A stretch of DNA of 64,000 nucleotides. Origin: Erodium maritimum. Taxonomy: Eukaryota > Streptophyta > Magnoliopsida > Geraniales > Geraniaceae. The notes under the pieces were generated by a model. The model had not been told where the DNA came from and did no database searches. It saw only the letters and a program-made list of their open reading frames with translations. The DNA lies in contig OY997588.1 in NCBI GenBank assembly GCA_963921825.1, forward strand, positions 123,686,715-123,750,714, written 5' to 3'. The translations under genes and the position numbers were made by a program. Every line of letters starts with the position of its first letter. Positions within the stretch are counted from its first letter, which is position 1. This document shows positions 1-11,487 of this stretch, one piece after another.

Positions 1-1360
1 ATGTGGGTATCCCGAGGGTCATGCATGTGAAGGCATATCTGCTGGACAGCATATGAAATGTCCGGACGAGTGAAGGTGAGGTATTGCAATGCACCAGCCA
101 AACTGCGATAGATTGTGGGATTAGCAAATGTAGGACCGGAGTCTGCACTCACTTTGGCCTTGGTGTCCACGGGTGTCGCAGATGGAGAACACGAACTCAT
201 ACCAGCTCTGTGGATAATATCTTCAGCATACTTCCATTGAGATAGAAACATCCCACCAGAGTGCCGGGCAACGGAAATACCCAAGAAAAATGACAGCGGG
301 CCAAGATCCTTCATCGTGAACTCAGAGTCCAAAGCATCCATAATAGAGCAGCGGAGAGCATCACTCGAGGTGGTGAGAATGATGTCGTCCACGTAGAGGA
401 GGAGATATACGATGTTGGACCCCTGACGATAAACGAACAATGAGTGATCAGACTTGCTGTGGGTGAAGCCGATGGTAGACACAAAGTCTGTGAAACGCTG
501 GTACCAGGCACGAGGAGCTTGCTTCAAGCCATAGATGGAGCGCTTCAATAAGCACACATGATCTGGATGGGAGGAACTGCGAAAACCCATTGGCTGATGC
601 ATATAAACTGTCTCCTGAAGATGACCATGCAGAAAAGCGTTCTTGACGTCCAGCTGATGAATGGGCCAAGAACGCGATACTGCAAGGCTGAGCACCGTGC
701 GGATGGATGCCGGTTTCACCACTGGGCTGAACATTTCGTCACAATCTACACCAACCTGCTGAGAGCGTCCATCACCTACAAGACGAGCCTTATACCGCTC
801 AAAAGAACCGTCAGACCGTTTTTATGACGAAAAACCCACATAGACCGAATCACATTAGTATTAGGAGGACGAGGAACTAACTCCCACGTCTTATTGTTAA
901 TTAAGGCCTCAAACTCGTCAAGCATTGCTAGTTTCCAGTTAGGGTCATCTAGAGCAAGCTTAGGGTTTTTCGGGATAGGGGATGGTTCTAGGGTAGAATG
1001 AAGATTAAAAAGGACTTTAGGTTTGAGATTACCAGTCCGGCTTCTGGTGGTCATAGGATGAACCTGTGGTGGTGGACGGGGATTTATCTGGGCCGGTGAG
1101 GAATGTGGAGTTGTAGGTAACTGCGGATCCGAGGGGACCAAGCTGGGTTGGTTGGGCGAGATGGAGCACGGGCCCACGAGCTGGTTGGACCGACCGGTAC
1201 TTCTGGGCTCAGCAGGTATGGATGAGACTGTTTGTCTGGACTTGGTAGGCGAAGACACAGATGGGCTGGCTGGGGTGAAGGATGAACCGGGGCTGGGAGC
1301 TGTAGGGTATGGATGATCGAATTGATAGTGTAGCTGCAGGGAAGGTGAAGGATCATCCAA
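1..1360 (-). pseudogene. copia reverse transcriptase / RNase H region of E1, partial
   Basis: From 1360 to about 825 the minus strand reads the integrase tail and the start of the RT domain, up to MWVFRHK. A single-base shift in an A-run near 820 moves the reading frame. From there to base 1 the frame is open and reads the RT core, including [41 protein letters not shown] and FTMKDLGPLSFFLG, then the start of the tether region (SLAGALQYLTFTRPDISYAV). The catalytic YVDD is intact. The frame runs off the left edge, so the RNase H end is not in view. Confidence 0.85.
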
Positions 1361-3674
1361 AAAAGAGTATTCTGCAGGATTGTGGTTAGAAATCGAAGAA
1401 TAGGGAAAATCCGATTCATCAAAGATAACATGTCTACATATTATTATTTTGTTATTAGCAATATCAAAACATTTGTATCCTCTATGCTGAGAAGGGTAAC
1501 CCAGAAAAACACAAGGTCATGATCGAGACTGTAACTTATGAATTGTATTTGAGGGAAGTAGTGGGAAACAGAGACAACCAAATGTTCGGAGATGATGATA
1601 AGAGGGGGTACGATGAAAAAGTAGTTGAGTTGGAGAGGAAAAAATCAGTAATTTGGAAGGAAGAACATTGTGAAGGTAAGTGGACATGTGCAGGGCATGA
1701 TGCCAAAAAGATGAGGGAAGATGTGCATGAAACAACAAAGTACGAACCATATTATTGACAATACGTATTTTACGTTCTGCACGACCATTTTGAGAGGATG
1801 TATTAGGACATGAAAATCGAAAAACCATTCCTGTTGTAACACAAAACTGGCGAAATGACGAGTTATCAAATTCTTTTCCGTTATCACATTGAAAACTTTT
1901 TATTGGACAATTGAATTGAGTGCGAACGTAAGCAATGAACATAGTAAATATAGAAAAGACTTGCGATTTAGCACCCAAAGGAAACGTCCACAAAAAAATG
2001 GTATAATCATCAAGAAGCAATAAGTAATAACGGTGACCAGCAGAACTTAACACATGAGTAGTCCATAAATCAGCATGAATAATATCAAATGGTGCATGAG
2101 TATTGTTTAACGAAGAAACAAAAGGCAACTTAATATGTTTGCCAAAAACACAAGAATGACAAACATGCAGTTTATTGTTTGATGAACAAGATATCAAATT
2201 TTGACTACGAAGAGAAGAGAAAACTGGATCACCAGGATGACCCAAACGGGAATGCCAAATCTGAGGAGACAAAGTAGTGAAAGTTGAGGGAGAACCAAGA
2301 GACACGGACGAAGTGACTGGATAAAGCTCACTAGAACTGTTACATCTCAAAACCTGAGTGCCCGTCCGAATATCCTTCACAGAAAAACCAAGAGGATCAA
2401 ATTCAATAGTAGCATTATTATCAGTGACAAATCGGCGAACAGATACAAGGTTTTTGATAAGCTTAGGGGCTGGCTGGGGTGAAGGATGAACCGGGGCTGG
2501 GAGCTGCAGGGTATGGATGATCGATTTGATAGTGTAGCTGCAGGGAAGGTGAAGGATCATCCAAAAAAGAGTATTCTGCAGGATTGTGGTTAGAAATCGA
2601 AGAATAGGGAAAATCCGATTCATCAAAGATAACATGTCTACATATTATTATTTTGTTATTAGCAATATCAAAACATTTGTATCCTCTATGCTGAGAAGGG
2701 TAACCCAGAAAAACACAAGGTCGTGATCGAGACTGTAACTTATGAATTGTATTTGAGGGAAGTAGTGGGAAACAGAGACAACCAAATGTTCGGAGATGAT
2801 GATAAGAGGGGGTACGATGAAAAAGTAGTTGAGTTGGAGAGGAAAAATTCAGTAATTTGGAAGGAAGAACATTGTGAAGGTAAGTGGACATGTGCAGGGC
2901 ATGATGCCAAAAAGATGAGGGAAGATGTGCATGAAACAACAAAGTACGAACCATATTATTGACAATACGTATTTTACGTTCTGCACGACCATTTTGAGAG
3001 GATGTATTAGGACATGAAAATCGAAAAACCATTCCTGTTGTAACACAAAACTGGCGAAATGACGAGTTATCAAATTCTTTTCCGTTATCACATTGAAAAC
3101 TTTTTATTGGACAATTGAATTGAGTGCGAACGTAAGCAATGAACATAGTAAATATAGAAAAGACTTGCGATTTAGCACCCAAAGGAAACGTCCACAAAAA
3201 AATGGTATAATCATCAAGAAGCAATAAGTAATAACGGTGACCAGCAGAACTTAACACAGGAGTAGTCCATAAATCAGCATGAATAATATCAAATGGTGCA
3301 TGAGTATTGTTTAACGAAGAAACAAAAGGCAACTTAATATGTTTGCCAAAAACACAAGAATGACAAACATGCAGTTTATTGTTTGATGAACAAGATATCA
3401 AATTTTGACTACGAAGAGAAGAGAAAACTGGATCACCAGGATGACCCAAACGGGAATGCCAAATCTGAGGAGACAAAGCAGTGAAAGCCGAGGGAGAACC
3501 AAGAGACACGGACGAAGTGACTGGATAAAGCTCACTAGAACTGTTACATCTCAAAACCTGAGTGCCCGTCCGAATATCCTTCACAGAAAAACCAAGAGGA
3601 TCAAATTCAATAGTAGCATTATTATCAGTGACAAATCGGCGAACAGATACAAGGTTTTTGATAAGCTTAGGGGC
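1263..3674. repeat. 1204-bp direct tandem duplication inside E1
   Basis: Copy 1 is 1263-2466 and copy 2 is 2467-3670. They are collinear at an offset of 1204 and differ at roughly eight positions that I noticed, mostly C/T or G/A. The two outer boundaries and the middle junction all carry the tetramer GGGC (1263-1266, 2467-2470, 3671-3674), a four-base microhomology. The unit covers the end of protease, pre-integrase and integrase. Copy 1 also has a CGA-to-TGA stop (minus strand, near 1517) that copy 2 lacks. Confidence 0.93.
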
Positions 3675-5138
3675 ATGTATGACATTGTTCAAGCGTAAAG
3701 CAGGATGATTAGGTAATAAAGAGGTATGACCATAACCGGTAATGGGAATATGTGTCCCATCACCAACAATAACCTGACGAGTTGAACCAGAATTAAAATA
3801 AGAGTCGAGACTACCTGAATTGGCAGTCATATGAGAGGTAGCCCCCGTGTCCATGTACCAATTGGGATCTGGTTGCTGAAGAGTCATCGTATGCATAGCT
3901 CGGTCAATATCCGTAGGCATGGTGGATGTGGAGTGAGCCTGCAGATGCTGACCCAGAATGCCAGTCTGTTGAGGCGGTCCTGAATGGTGCCTAGATGCTG
4001 GGCGAGGTTGAGGACGGCCGGACCATGGCAGTGACGGATACGGGCAAGGTGGACCGGTCCATGCATGACCATTCCAGTATGAAGGTGACTGCTGCCACTG
4101 GGACCATGGAGTAGGAGGAGCCTGACTTGGCCGATTCTGGTAGTTGGGAGCATGAGTTCGACCGCCCCTATTGTTTGACCGGCCACGTCCCCGACGGTTC
4201 TTGACACCACGAACTCCATTCTCAGCACCACGAGTTCCATGTTCAACATGCAATTTGGAACTCGAGTCATCAGAATGATGAACTGCAAGGGCTGTATTGG
4301 AGGATAGGGCACTGGCAGTGGCCTTTTTCTGCTTGCGAGTTTCCTCCATAATCAAACGGGACCTAGCCTCATAGAACGAAGGTAAAGGATGACATTGCTG
4401 TAACATAGTAGCAATGTTATCATAAGCATATGAAAGGCCTGTCACAAGTTGGAGAACGAGCCTACTGTTCGAAACAGAAGCCCCAACATTGGATAGTTGG
4501 TCTGACAGGTTCTCAAGTTCTTGACAGTAAGCAGAAACAGAAGTAAAATTCTCTAACCGGGTCGACGCAAATTGTTGTTCAAGATACACAACACGGGAGT
4601 GCTTGTTATCTTGAAAAATATTGCTCAATGCATGCCAAGCACGGGCAGCAGTCGTATCTGGTTCGATGATAGTTTGAAGTAAATCAGTAGAAATGGTACC
4701 GTATATCCACTGCAGTACTGCAGCGTCAAGACGACGCCATAAAGTTGTCCCAGGTGAACCTGCTGCCGGGAAGGAGGAAGCAGCTGCCGGAGAGACAGCC
4801 TGCGCGGTGCCGGACGAGGCTGGAACAGCTGCTGGTGCAGTTGGCTTGGCGCCGGAATCAACAGCTTTGGAGTCGGAGACGTCCTCGGCATCGGATCCAT
4901 CAACAAGGACGGGATCGGCAGCGTCAGCGAGCACCTGTGTTCCTTCAGCAGCAACAGGATCGACATCCATGGCGACGGAGTCCGGCAGTATATGATGAAG
5001 GACATCATACACAATGCAGTGGATCTTAAAAAGCTCCGACCAGGTGGTGTAGTGGCCCTTTTCCATCTCCAACGTCACCGGAACAACACCGTTGATGTTG
5101 TGAACGAGTAGGGCAGGATGAAGCTTGTGATCGGCCAT
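2463..5138 (-). pseudogene. copia gag-protease-integrase polyprotein, truncated by duplication
   Basis: An open frame of 891 codons. Residues about 1-280 are a UBN2-type Gag; the protease motif WYMDTGATSHMT follows, then the GAG-pre-integrase zinc region (IWHSRLGHPGD..CHSCVFGKH) and the integrase core with DIIHADLW, QCDNGKEF and NGRAERK. The frame ends at 2463 because it crosses the junction between the two copies of a 1204-bp duplication; 1204 is not a multiple of three, so the downstream copy is out of frame and a stop follows at once. The chosen start is the ATG just inside the leader, about 160 bp from the primer-binding site. The frame is otherwise undamaged, which implies a fairly recent insertion. 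Confidence 0.88.
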
Positions 5139-5300
5139 GGCAGCGAGAGATATCGGCAGCAGAAACGCAGCAGCGAGAGATATGTGCAGCAGAAACGCAG
5201 CAGCACGGAAACGAGAAAGAGGATCGCGATGCAGAGAAGAAACACGCGATTAGGGTTAAGCGGAAACGTAAGGGAATAGAAAAAATCAGAGGATAGATGT

Positions 5301-5314
5301 GGGCTCTGATACCA
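5301..5314 (-). promoter_or_regulatory. primer-binding site (tRNA-iMet type) of E1
   Basis: The minus strand reads TGGTATCAGAGCCC, the usual copia primer-binding site complementary to initiator methionine tRNA. It directly follows an LTR end reading TTCCAACA. Confidence 0.9.
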
Positions 5315-5450
5315 TGTTGGAATAAGATTCCTTGCCCTTTTCTCATTAACATGAATGTGTTAAATACAGGTAAATATGCTATCCAGTATAGGATCAGATA
5401 CATTTGAATTACAAAATAAACATATCAAATATATATCTATCAATGCATAT
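5315..5450 (-). mobile_element. 5' LTR of E1 (inner end clear, outer end uncertain)
   Basis: The LTR starts on the plus strand at TGTTGGAATAAG (5315), next to the primer-binding site. The outer end cannot be placed: no clear matching CA terminus or target duplication is visible because the partner LTR is outside the window. The end given here is only a guess. Confidence 0.4.
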
Positions 5451-7412
5451 ATAACCAAGTCATCGAAAGTAAAGTACAAATTCAAACTTAGTCATCATTC
5501 AAAGCATTTGTTAAATAGTAATTATTAAAAAAGTTTTGATCATCTAAAACTAGAACAAATGAACATTTAGTCTTGAAACTCGCGTTCAAAGTTATCTTTT
5601 AGCAATGCACGTAAAGTTTGGCATGATGTTTAGGACCGCACATGGACGTCGCATCAGACTGTGTACGTGTTGCTCTTTCAACAACACATTCTTCAGCAAT
5701 AACTCTAGCTCGTTCAACTCATTCAATTCTAAGCCTAGCTCCTTCATCGGAAATCAGACGCCTCAACATCATGCGAGCTGCTGACTACTTTCTCGTACCA
5801 ATTTCGGAGGGCAGTTTTTTCCGTGACTAACATCATCTCTCTTTCCCATTAAACCTACCTCTTTGGTGACACATATTCATCTGATAAACTCATGATGTTT
5901 TCTCCGACATATTCATCAAAGTTTGAATCCAATTCCATACAAGGTTTGGCTTTGTTTTGGTATTGAGGATGAGACCCTTTTTCGGGTGCCTCTCTCTGTC
6001 TTGTCTTTCCTTCTCAAGAGGACACGTTCTTAATAAAATTTCACTTATAAAAAAAATCTATAAATACATGGGTAGAGGGCTAGACAAAACAACTAGACGA
6101 CAAAAGAACTCCTCTCTTGTAAATTTCGGCTGACATAATGTAGAGTTGTGAGATTTCGTTTAAGGGATACTAGCAGGTTTAACTGTGGATCAAACTTTCT
6201 CGTGTGGATACCGTTAGAGAGAGAACACTTGAGCACCTATACCAACACTACCAAAGGTCCCCGTCTTGAACCAGTTAATTCCTAAGTAGCCGAATCTGAG
6301 GTAATCTCTATTAAATAATTCATAGATTAGTAATTAAATGATTATGTGATCTAGGCTAATCGTATAGGTTACCGAAAAAGTTTGCTAAATTTTTTTTTTC
6401 CTTCGTGTTAATGTAACACACCCTATACTTCAACAAGATTTACATCCCCAAAGTACGCCCACAGGGCTAAAAGGAAACAAAAAAAGAATACCCGAGGACT
6501 GCAACCAATTATACTCATGTGGAGATGGAGAAATTCAAGCAAAGAGGCATGATACTCGAGCACCGTCAAAAGCTACCTAACAAACTTGAAGAATATGATA
6601 GTATGGACCCGTCTCACAAGACGTCGGCCTAGTTTGATTGTCGCCTTAGTAATATAAAACTATACGAGTACCAATAATTTATATTAATATAAATTTGAAT
6701 GTTAATTTTTAATTAATTAATCTGATGTATTTTTTTTTTAGAGGAATGACAATATTATTAATATAAAAGCATTTTGATGCCTACAGAAACCCGAGGCATC
6801 GTACACGGAAACCAAACTAACATAACAATAACGATAAAAGCAGGAAAGTAAATTTTGCTCTTTGACATCGGGGCGGTCGGAGGGGTGGGACTGCGGTAGC
6901 ATTCGAGGACACCGATACAGTATACTACAACCATAAGAGACTGACCGAGCAGGTCAGAGGATGTATAATGTTAACACGAATCACATTAAGTTAATTACAT
7001 AAAAAACGTATTTAAGTAATTAACAAAATTAAAAAAATAAAAACAGCCTTCGTATTGTGGATCATTTTTTTTTATTTCTCATTACTAACCTAATAAAATT
7101 AATAAACAAAGATAACCTCAAAACAACCTTTATCAAGAGCTCCACCCTCCTTGGGTATTAAAAAAGGGAGGGATGATATCCCCGGACAGAGTTTGATATT
7201 CGAATAAACCTTTTAATCGTAAAATATTTACTATAGGCCCATCAAAATAAAAATTGGGATAGGACCCCCTAGAAACTGGATGAAAGTTTCTTCTCATCCA
7301 GCTCAAGTAGTTACACCAAATAAAGATAAAATAGTTATTGCTTCACTGTATTTGATCTGGGGACACAAGAAATGGTCTAAGAGTATGGACAACGTTGGGA
7401 TCTTGTTAGAGG
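5451..7412. other. AT-rich stretch without a supportable gene
   Basis: No open frame resembles a protein. Around 5990-6055 the plus strand has a LINE-like 3' end (AATAAAATTTCACTTAT followed by an A-run), so 5630-6055 may be a LINE tail. Around 6730-6760 a T-run followed by AATATTATTAATATAAAAGC looks like the tail of another retroposon in the opposite direction. Both are weak. Confidence 0.35.
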
Positions 7413-7427
7413 ATCTTAATCTTATTT

Positions 7428-9105
7428 TTTTTATAGATGATGTTTTTATCATCTTTTCACCCCAAGATGGGGGAAAGAGAGAGGACCGCCCAAAAATCTA
7501 TCCCTAATAACCTTCACAGTGACTCTATCACAAAGTGATAAGAGAATCTCCTACAAAAACGAGAAAACAACGAGGAAAGGAAACAACAACTTAATACAAA
7601 AACTACAAAAGAGTCAATCACGAAACTATGTCCGTGGTCTTTGTCTTCAGCATAGTCTTTGTAGCGACAAAATGTCTCTAAACCTCATATTTACGTTTGA
7701 CCTCTAGAATCTCACTATCACTCATACCAAGTGAACGAGTTGAAACTTTAAAAGGTTGTTGAGGTTGCTGAGGTTTCTTCTTTCTTTCCCTTTATCCTTC
7801 TTTACTGTTTCAGGCGACCATACGAGAAAATATTGATTGAAACTTGGAAGTAGATTATGGGAGGGAGTCGAAGAAACCCCAGAGTCCGACTTTGAGTGAA
7901 GTCCGGACGTAGGCCTAGTACCAGTCTCAGGCCCGAGCTCCACGAGAAGCTGGGCTGGTGACATAGGCTGAGTCACAAGTTCTAAAGGCCCATCCTCACT
8001 AATAATAGCAGATGGGCTTGAGCCCTGCTGGCCCACATGAGTTCCAGAACCGGACCCTTGCATCTCAGCATTAAAAGAGACGATCTCTTTGATAGAAATG
8101 GGATCTCGAATTGCGTCTTTGGCGAGAGGATCTCGCAATGCTCCATTAGCCAAATCTAGAGATTGATTAGGAAAAATCCTTCCGTGATCTTCAGCTGGTA
8201 CTTCGGAAATCAAAGAATGATGATCTCGATTGTCATCAACCGATTATTTTGACGGATCTTCACCTAAGAACATCGTCCCCAGTGAACGACCCACCGACGA
8301 ACGAGAACCCACCGATGAGAACGACTGTTCATGATCGCTATACCTATTGATCAAGCTAGCCACTTGTTTGGTGCTATTCTGAACTAGAGAACCCACTAGG
8401 GAGGTCGGAGTCGCACCAGAGCCTACGCTGCGAATCCGACGAGGTGGATGTCGAGCTAGAGCTACTAGAAGATGGTACCCATTAATTTTAAATCCGTTCA
8501 AACTCTCCACTGCTTAGAATGTTGCAGAATCAGTTGATAAGGTGACGAACCTGAAGTATCGTCCTCCTCTATTTGGCCGACGAGGAACAGAACAAGTCTG
8601 GATTTCACCGTAAGAACCAAAGAAATTCTTCACCCATGTAACCGAGATCTCTGGGAGGTTACATACAAAAAAAATCTGATTTGGGAGTACTTATAATCCT
8701 TGTGATACTCTGTTTTTTGGCACTACCGGAGCAATAACAACAACCTGAGGTTTTTCCTGCCCAAACCAATTTTCAAACCAAGATTTCCTTACAGATGTGG
8801 TCACCTTTGTCGGATTAAACTCCGGAACATAGTTTCTATCAGAGCTATATAGACCATGTTTGCGACATAGGGGTGGCTCCTTGTGGATCACCTTTACCAG
8901 AACTGGAGTATATCCATTGGAGAACTTCTTTTGACTCTTCATCTTGCCAACCTTTTTAGCTCTTGTTGAATCATCCTTTACGGAATCTGCAAATAATTTG
9001 CAGTGTTCATCATACAAGGAGATCAAAGTAGAACAAAAGGATGAAAAGGAGAGGAAAGCAGCAAACTTGCTCATTCATACGACCTGAGTGACCTCAGTCT
9101 CTACC
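7428..9105 (-). mobile_element. ORF1-only LINE L1a, decayed
   Basis: A minus-strand non-LTR element about 1.68 kb long. On the plus strand it starts with a T-run (its 3' poly-A) and ends at its 5' end near 9105. It is flanked by a 15-bp duplication ATCTTAATCTTATTT (7413-7427 and 9106-9120). It contains an ORF1 relic only; no endonuclease or reverse transcriptase is present between the ORF1 stop and the tail. Its content and tail match L1b next to it. Confidence 0.75.
7722..9074 (-). pseudogene. LINE ORF1 relic (RRM-type), L1a
   Basis: Three minus-strand pieces (8691-9074, 8244-8510, 7722-8213) together match the better-preserved ORF1 of L1b. The N-terminus (MSKFAAFLSFSSFCSTLISLYDE) parallels MGMAGALLSFSSFCSLILSLYGD of L1b. 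The middle piece keeps the end of the RRM (SLNGFKINGYHLLVALAR against GLNGFKINGHTLLVPVAR). The last piece keeps the basic ETVKKDKGKERR region. Frames change between pieces, so this is a pseudogene. Plant L1 ORF1 proteins are RNA-binding chaperones of the LINE RNP. Confidence 0.7.
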
Positions 9106-9123
9106 ATCTTAATCTTATTTAAT

Positions 9124-11164
9124 TTTTTTTTGATAAATGATGGTTTTATTAATAAACTTTTACCCCAAGTCGGGGAAAAAGAAAGGGGACCGCAAAAAGC
9201 TATCCCAAAATAACCTGCAAAAGAGACTCTACCACAAACGGTAAGAGAATCTTCCTTAAAATACAGAGAAAAAACTAAACGATAGAAGGGAGAACGTCTT
9301 CCTTGGACTCTATCTGTAGCAAAATCCCTGTATTGACAAAATGTCTCAGAACCTCATTTTTACGCTGAGCCTCGAGCTTCTGAGTTTCACTCATACAGAG
9401 GGAACGAGTTGTCACCGTAAAGGGCTGTTGAGGTTTCGTCCTTCTTTTCCCTCTGCCTTTCTTAACAGTTTCAGGTGGTGCCTGATCGAAACTTGAGTGT
9501 AGAGAAAGGGAGGAAGTCGGGGACACAAACGACAAGGGTTGAACGTTTTTGAACCCAACACTAACTTCCAGCTGGTCCGACGCTGAAGGAACAGTAGGCA
9601 ACGAACACGAAGGATTCTTCCTTCTTTTCCCTTTGCTTTTCTTCAGTGCTTCAGGTGACAACACGGGAAACTCCTGATCGAAACGCGAATGGAAAGGAAG
9701 GGAAGATGTCGGTGACACAGCCGACAAAGGTGCATGCCCGTTGGCTTCAGCTCCTAAAACAACTACTGGACCGGATTGACCAGGCCCAGTCACAGGCCAA
9801 TCCCCAATTTTTGGCCTCACCATAGGGCCGGACGCAGGCTCCTCAGGCCCATTGTTTGGCTGGACTGGCTGAACTGTTTCCAAAGGCTGAGCCACTTCAA
9901 CAAGCCCAACCAGCTCATTTGGGCCTACAAAGGCTAGAGGCCCAACATGGCTACCCAATACACAATCAACGGAGCCTCTCTCTCCTGAAACAGACGAGAA
10001 CTTCCCTTCACCTTCGCGAGATTGAACGCAATCCTTGGAGATCACATCTGAGATTCGCAAATCCTTTCCAAAAGATGTTACCGAGTCAGAGGAGAGATTC
10101 CCGGAATTTGAACTTGCAGAATTGGCGGAGTTCGGAACCAAAGTCGTCGAGAACTTCTCGCACTGAAGTCCCTTACCAGATTCGATCGCCGGCAAGGAAT
10201 GGTCTGAAAAATTGTGTAAACTCCGATGATATGGAGTTTGCAGCACCTTCCCCGTCTCATGTATCCCTACTGAACTTCCCACCAACCCCGAATGGAAGCT
10301 CTGTTTCAAGGTGTCTGAAACAGAGCATACATTCTGATCAACGGAAAGAGGGGGACACACTTCCTTATGCCTCCGACGTCGAGCAACGGGGACCAGCAAA
10401 GTGTGGCCGTTTATTTTGAAGCCATTCAATCCCTTAATAGCCTGAACAACCTCAGAATTTGATTCAAATCGTACAAATCCGAAATAACGTCTGTTCCTAT
10501 TCGGCTTGGGGACAGACGCAGAAACAACTGTGCCAAAGGAGCCAAACACGTTTCGAACCCAATCCTCCGAAGTACCGAAAGGTAGATTACTGACAAAAAC
10601 CTCGTCCTCTTGAAGTCTAAACTTCATCCCAGAACGTCCCCGGAGACTCGTCACTATCGGGGTTTCAATGGGGATCTGCACCAAACCCACAACAACCTTC
10701 GGAACAGCCGAGGTTTGAAGAGCTGGTTGCACCTGAGGCACGATTCCACCAGGGTCAATCACCACTTCCGGATTGGACTAGACGACATCAACAACTTCTT
10801 TGGATCCGGCGACAGAGACCTTAACCTTCTGAGGTTCACCGCCATCAGACTCGGCTTGAACAGCCTTGACATCCTCATCCAATACCGGAAGAGAAGCAGT
10901 CCGTGTCTGTGTCGAACGAGGACGTCCCCTTACCCGTTTCGACTTTCCGATGGCTGTAACAAACGGACGCTTGTCTTTGACCTTTGAAGCGTCCTTACGC
11001 TTGTCTTTGACAGCAACCTTGCGAGGATGAGTCCCTGACTCTCCTTTCCTCTTCTCAATTGATACGTAATCCCCATACAGTGAAAGGATCAGGGAGCAAA
11101 AAGAAGAGAATGAAAGCAGAGCACCAGCCATACCCAAAGAAGAGAAGTAAAGTTTGACTGTACC
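9124..11164 (-). mobile_element. ORF1-only LINE L1b, near-complete
   Basis: A minus-strand LINE of about 2.04 kb. It has a 5' leader of under 30 bp, one long ORF1, a 3' UTR of about 150 bp and a poly-A tail (T-run at 9122-9131 on the plus strand). A 14-bp duplication TAATCTTATTTAAT flanks it. The body goes straight from the ORF1 stop to the 3' UTR, so no ORF2 was ever carried by this copy. L1a has the same plan, which argues for a family rather than a one-off deletion. Confidence 0.8.
9275..11137 (-). pseudogene. LINE ORF1 protein with RRM, single in-frame TAG (L1b)
   Basis: The minus strand reads one frame of about 620 codons from ATG at 11137 to a stop at 9275, broken only by a TAG at 10778-10780. 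The N-terminal 119 residues are Lys/Arg-rich, with a hydrophobic start. After the TAG comes an RRM: EVFVSNLPFGTS is RNP2-like and NRRYFGFVRFES is RNP1-like. The C-terminal half has two copies of a basic motif (ALKKSKGKRRKNPS and TVKKGRGKRRTKP). The role by family is RNA binding in the LINE particle. The intact remainder makes either a recent nonsense mutation or a tolerated stop possible; I favour the former. Confidence 0.78.
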
Positions 11165-11487
11165 TAATCTTATTTAATATATTGAAATTTGTGTACATGA
11201 ATCGATTCTAAGAACAACTTTTTTTCACAACGTCAAGATCTTGCCGATATCTTATAGGGGTTCTTATCTACTCACTAGATAATTAAATATCATTTCCTAT
11301 TTAAGTATAATGGAACGAAACATATTTTCAAGAACTAAACTTCAATTACTGAACAATGGTGAATAAATAGCTTGTGTTTTTTTATAAATGATGAATTTAT
11401 TAAAGGCTTTGAACTAATAAATTACAAAGCACGAGGTAAAAACCCCAAAATAACCTTCAAAAGAAAAACAGAAAAGGAGCTCAACTC

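Larger units (their letters stand above)
1..5450 (-). mobile_element. Ty1/copia LTR retrotransposon E1, partial, internally duplicated
   Basis: A minus-strand copia element runs from its primer-binding site at 5301-5314 leftward off the window edge. The order in the minus direction is gag, aspartic protease, integrase, reverse transcriptase, which is the copia order. No CCHC knuckle is visible in gag; instead there is a Gly/Arg-rich stretch. That and the short leader suggest the Ale/Retrofit side of the copia tree, which is an inference. The element is disabled by a 1204-bp tandem duplication and by a one-base frame change near 820. The 3' LTR lies outside the window, so neither age nor target duplication can be read. 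Confidence 0.9.
7413..9123. repeat. target-site duplications shared by L1a and L1b
   Basis: The sequence ATCTTAATCTTATTT occurs at 7413-7427 and 9106-9120 around L1a. The sequence TAATCTTATTTAAT occurs at 9110-9123 and 11165-11178 around L1b. The middle copy is common to both, so the two LINEs went into the same site one after the other. Confidence 0.75.

Noticed and set aside
5675..5683. TTCAACA as the outer end of the E1 LTR
   Set aside because: It resembles the inverted start but there is no target duplication or second LTR to confirm it.
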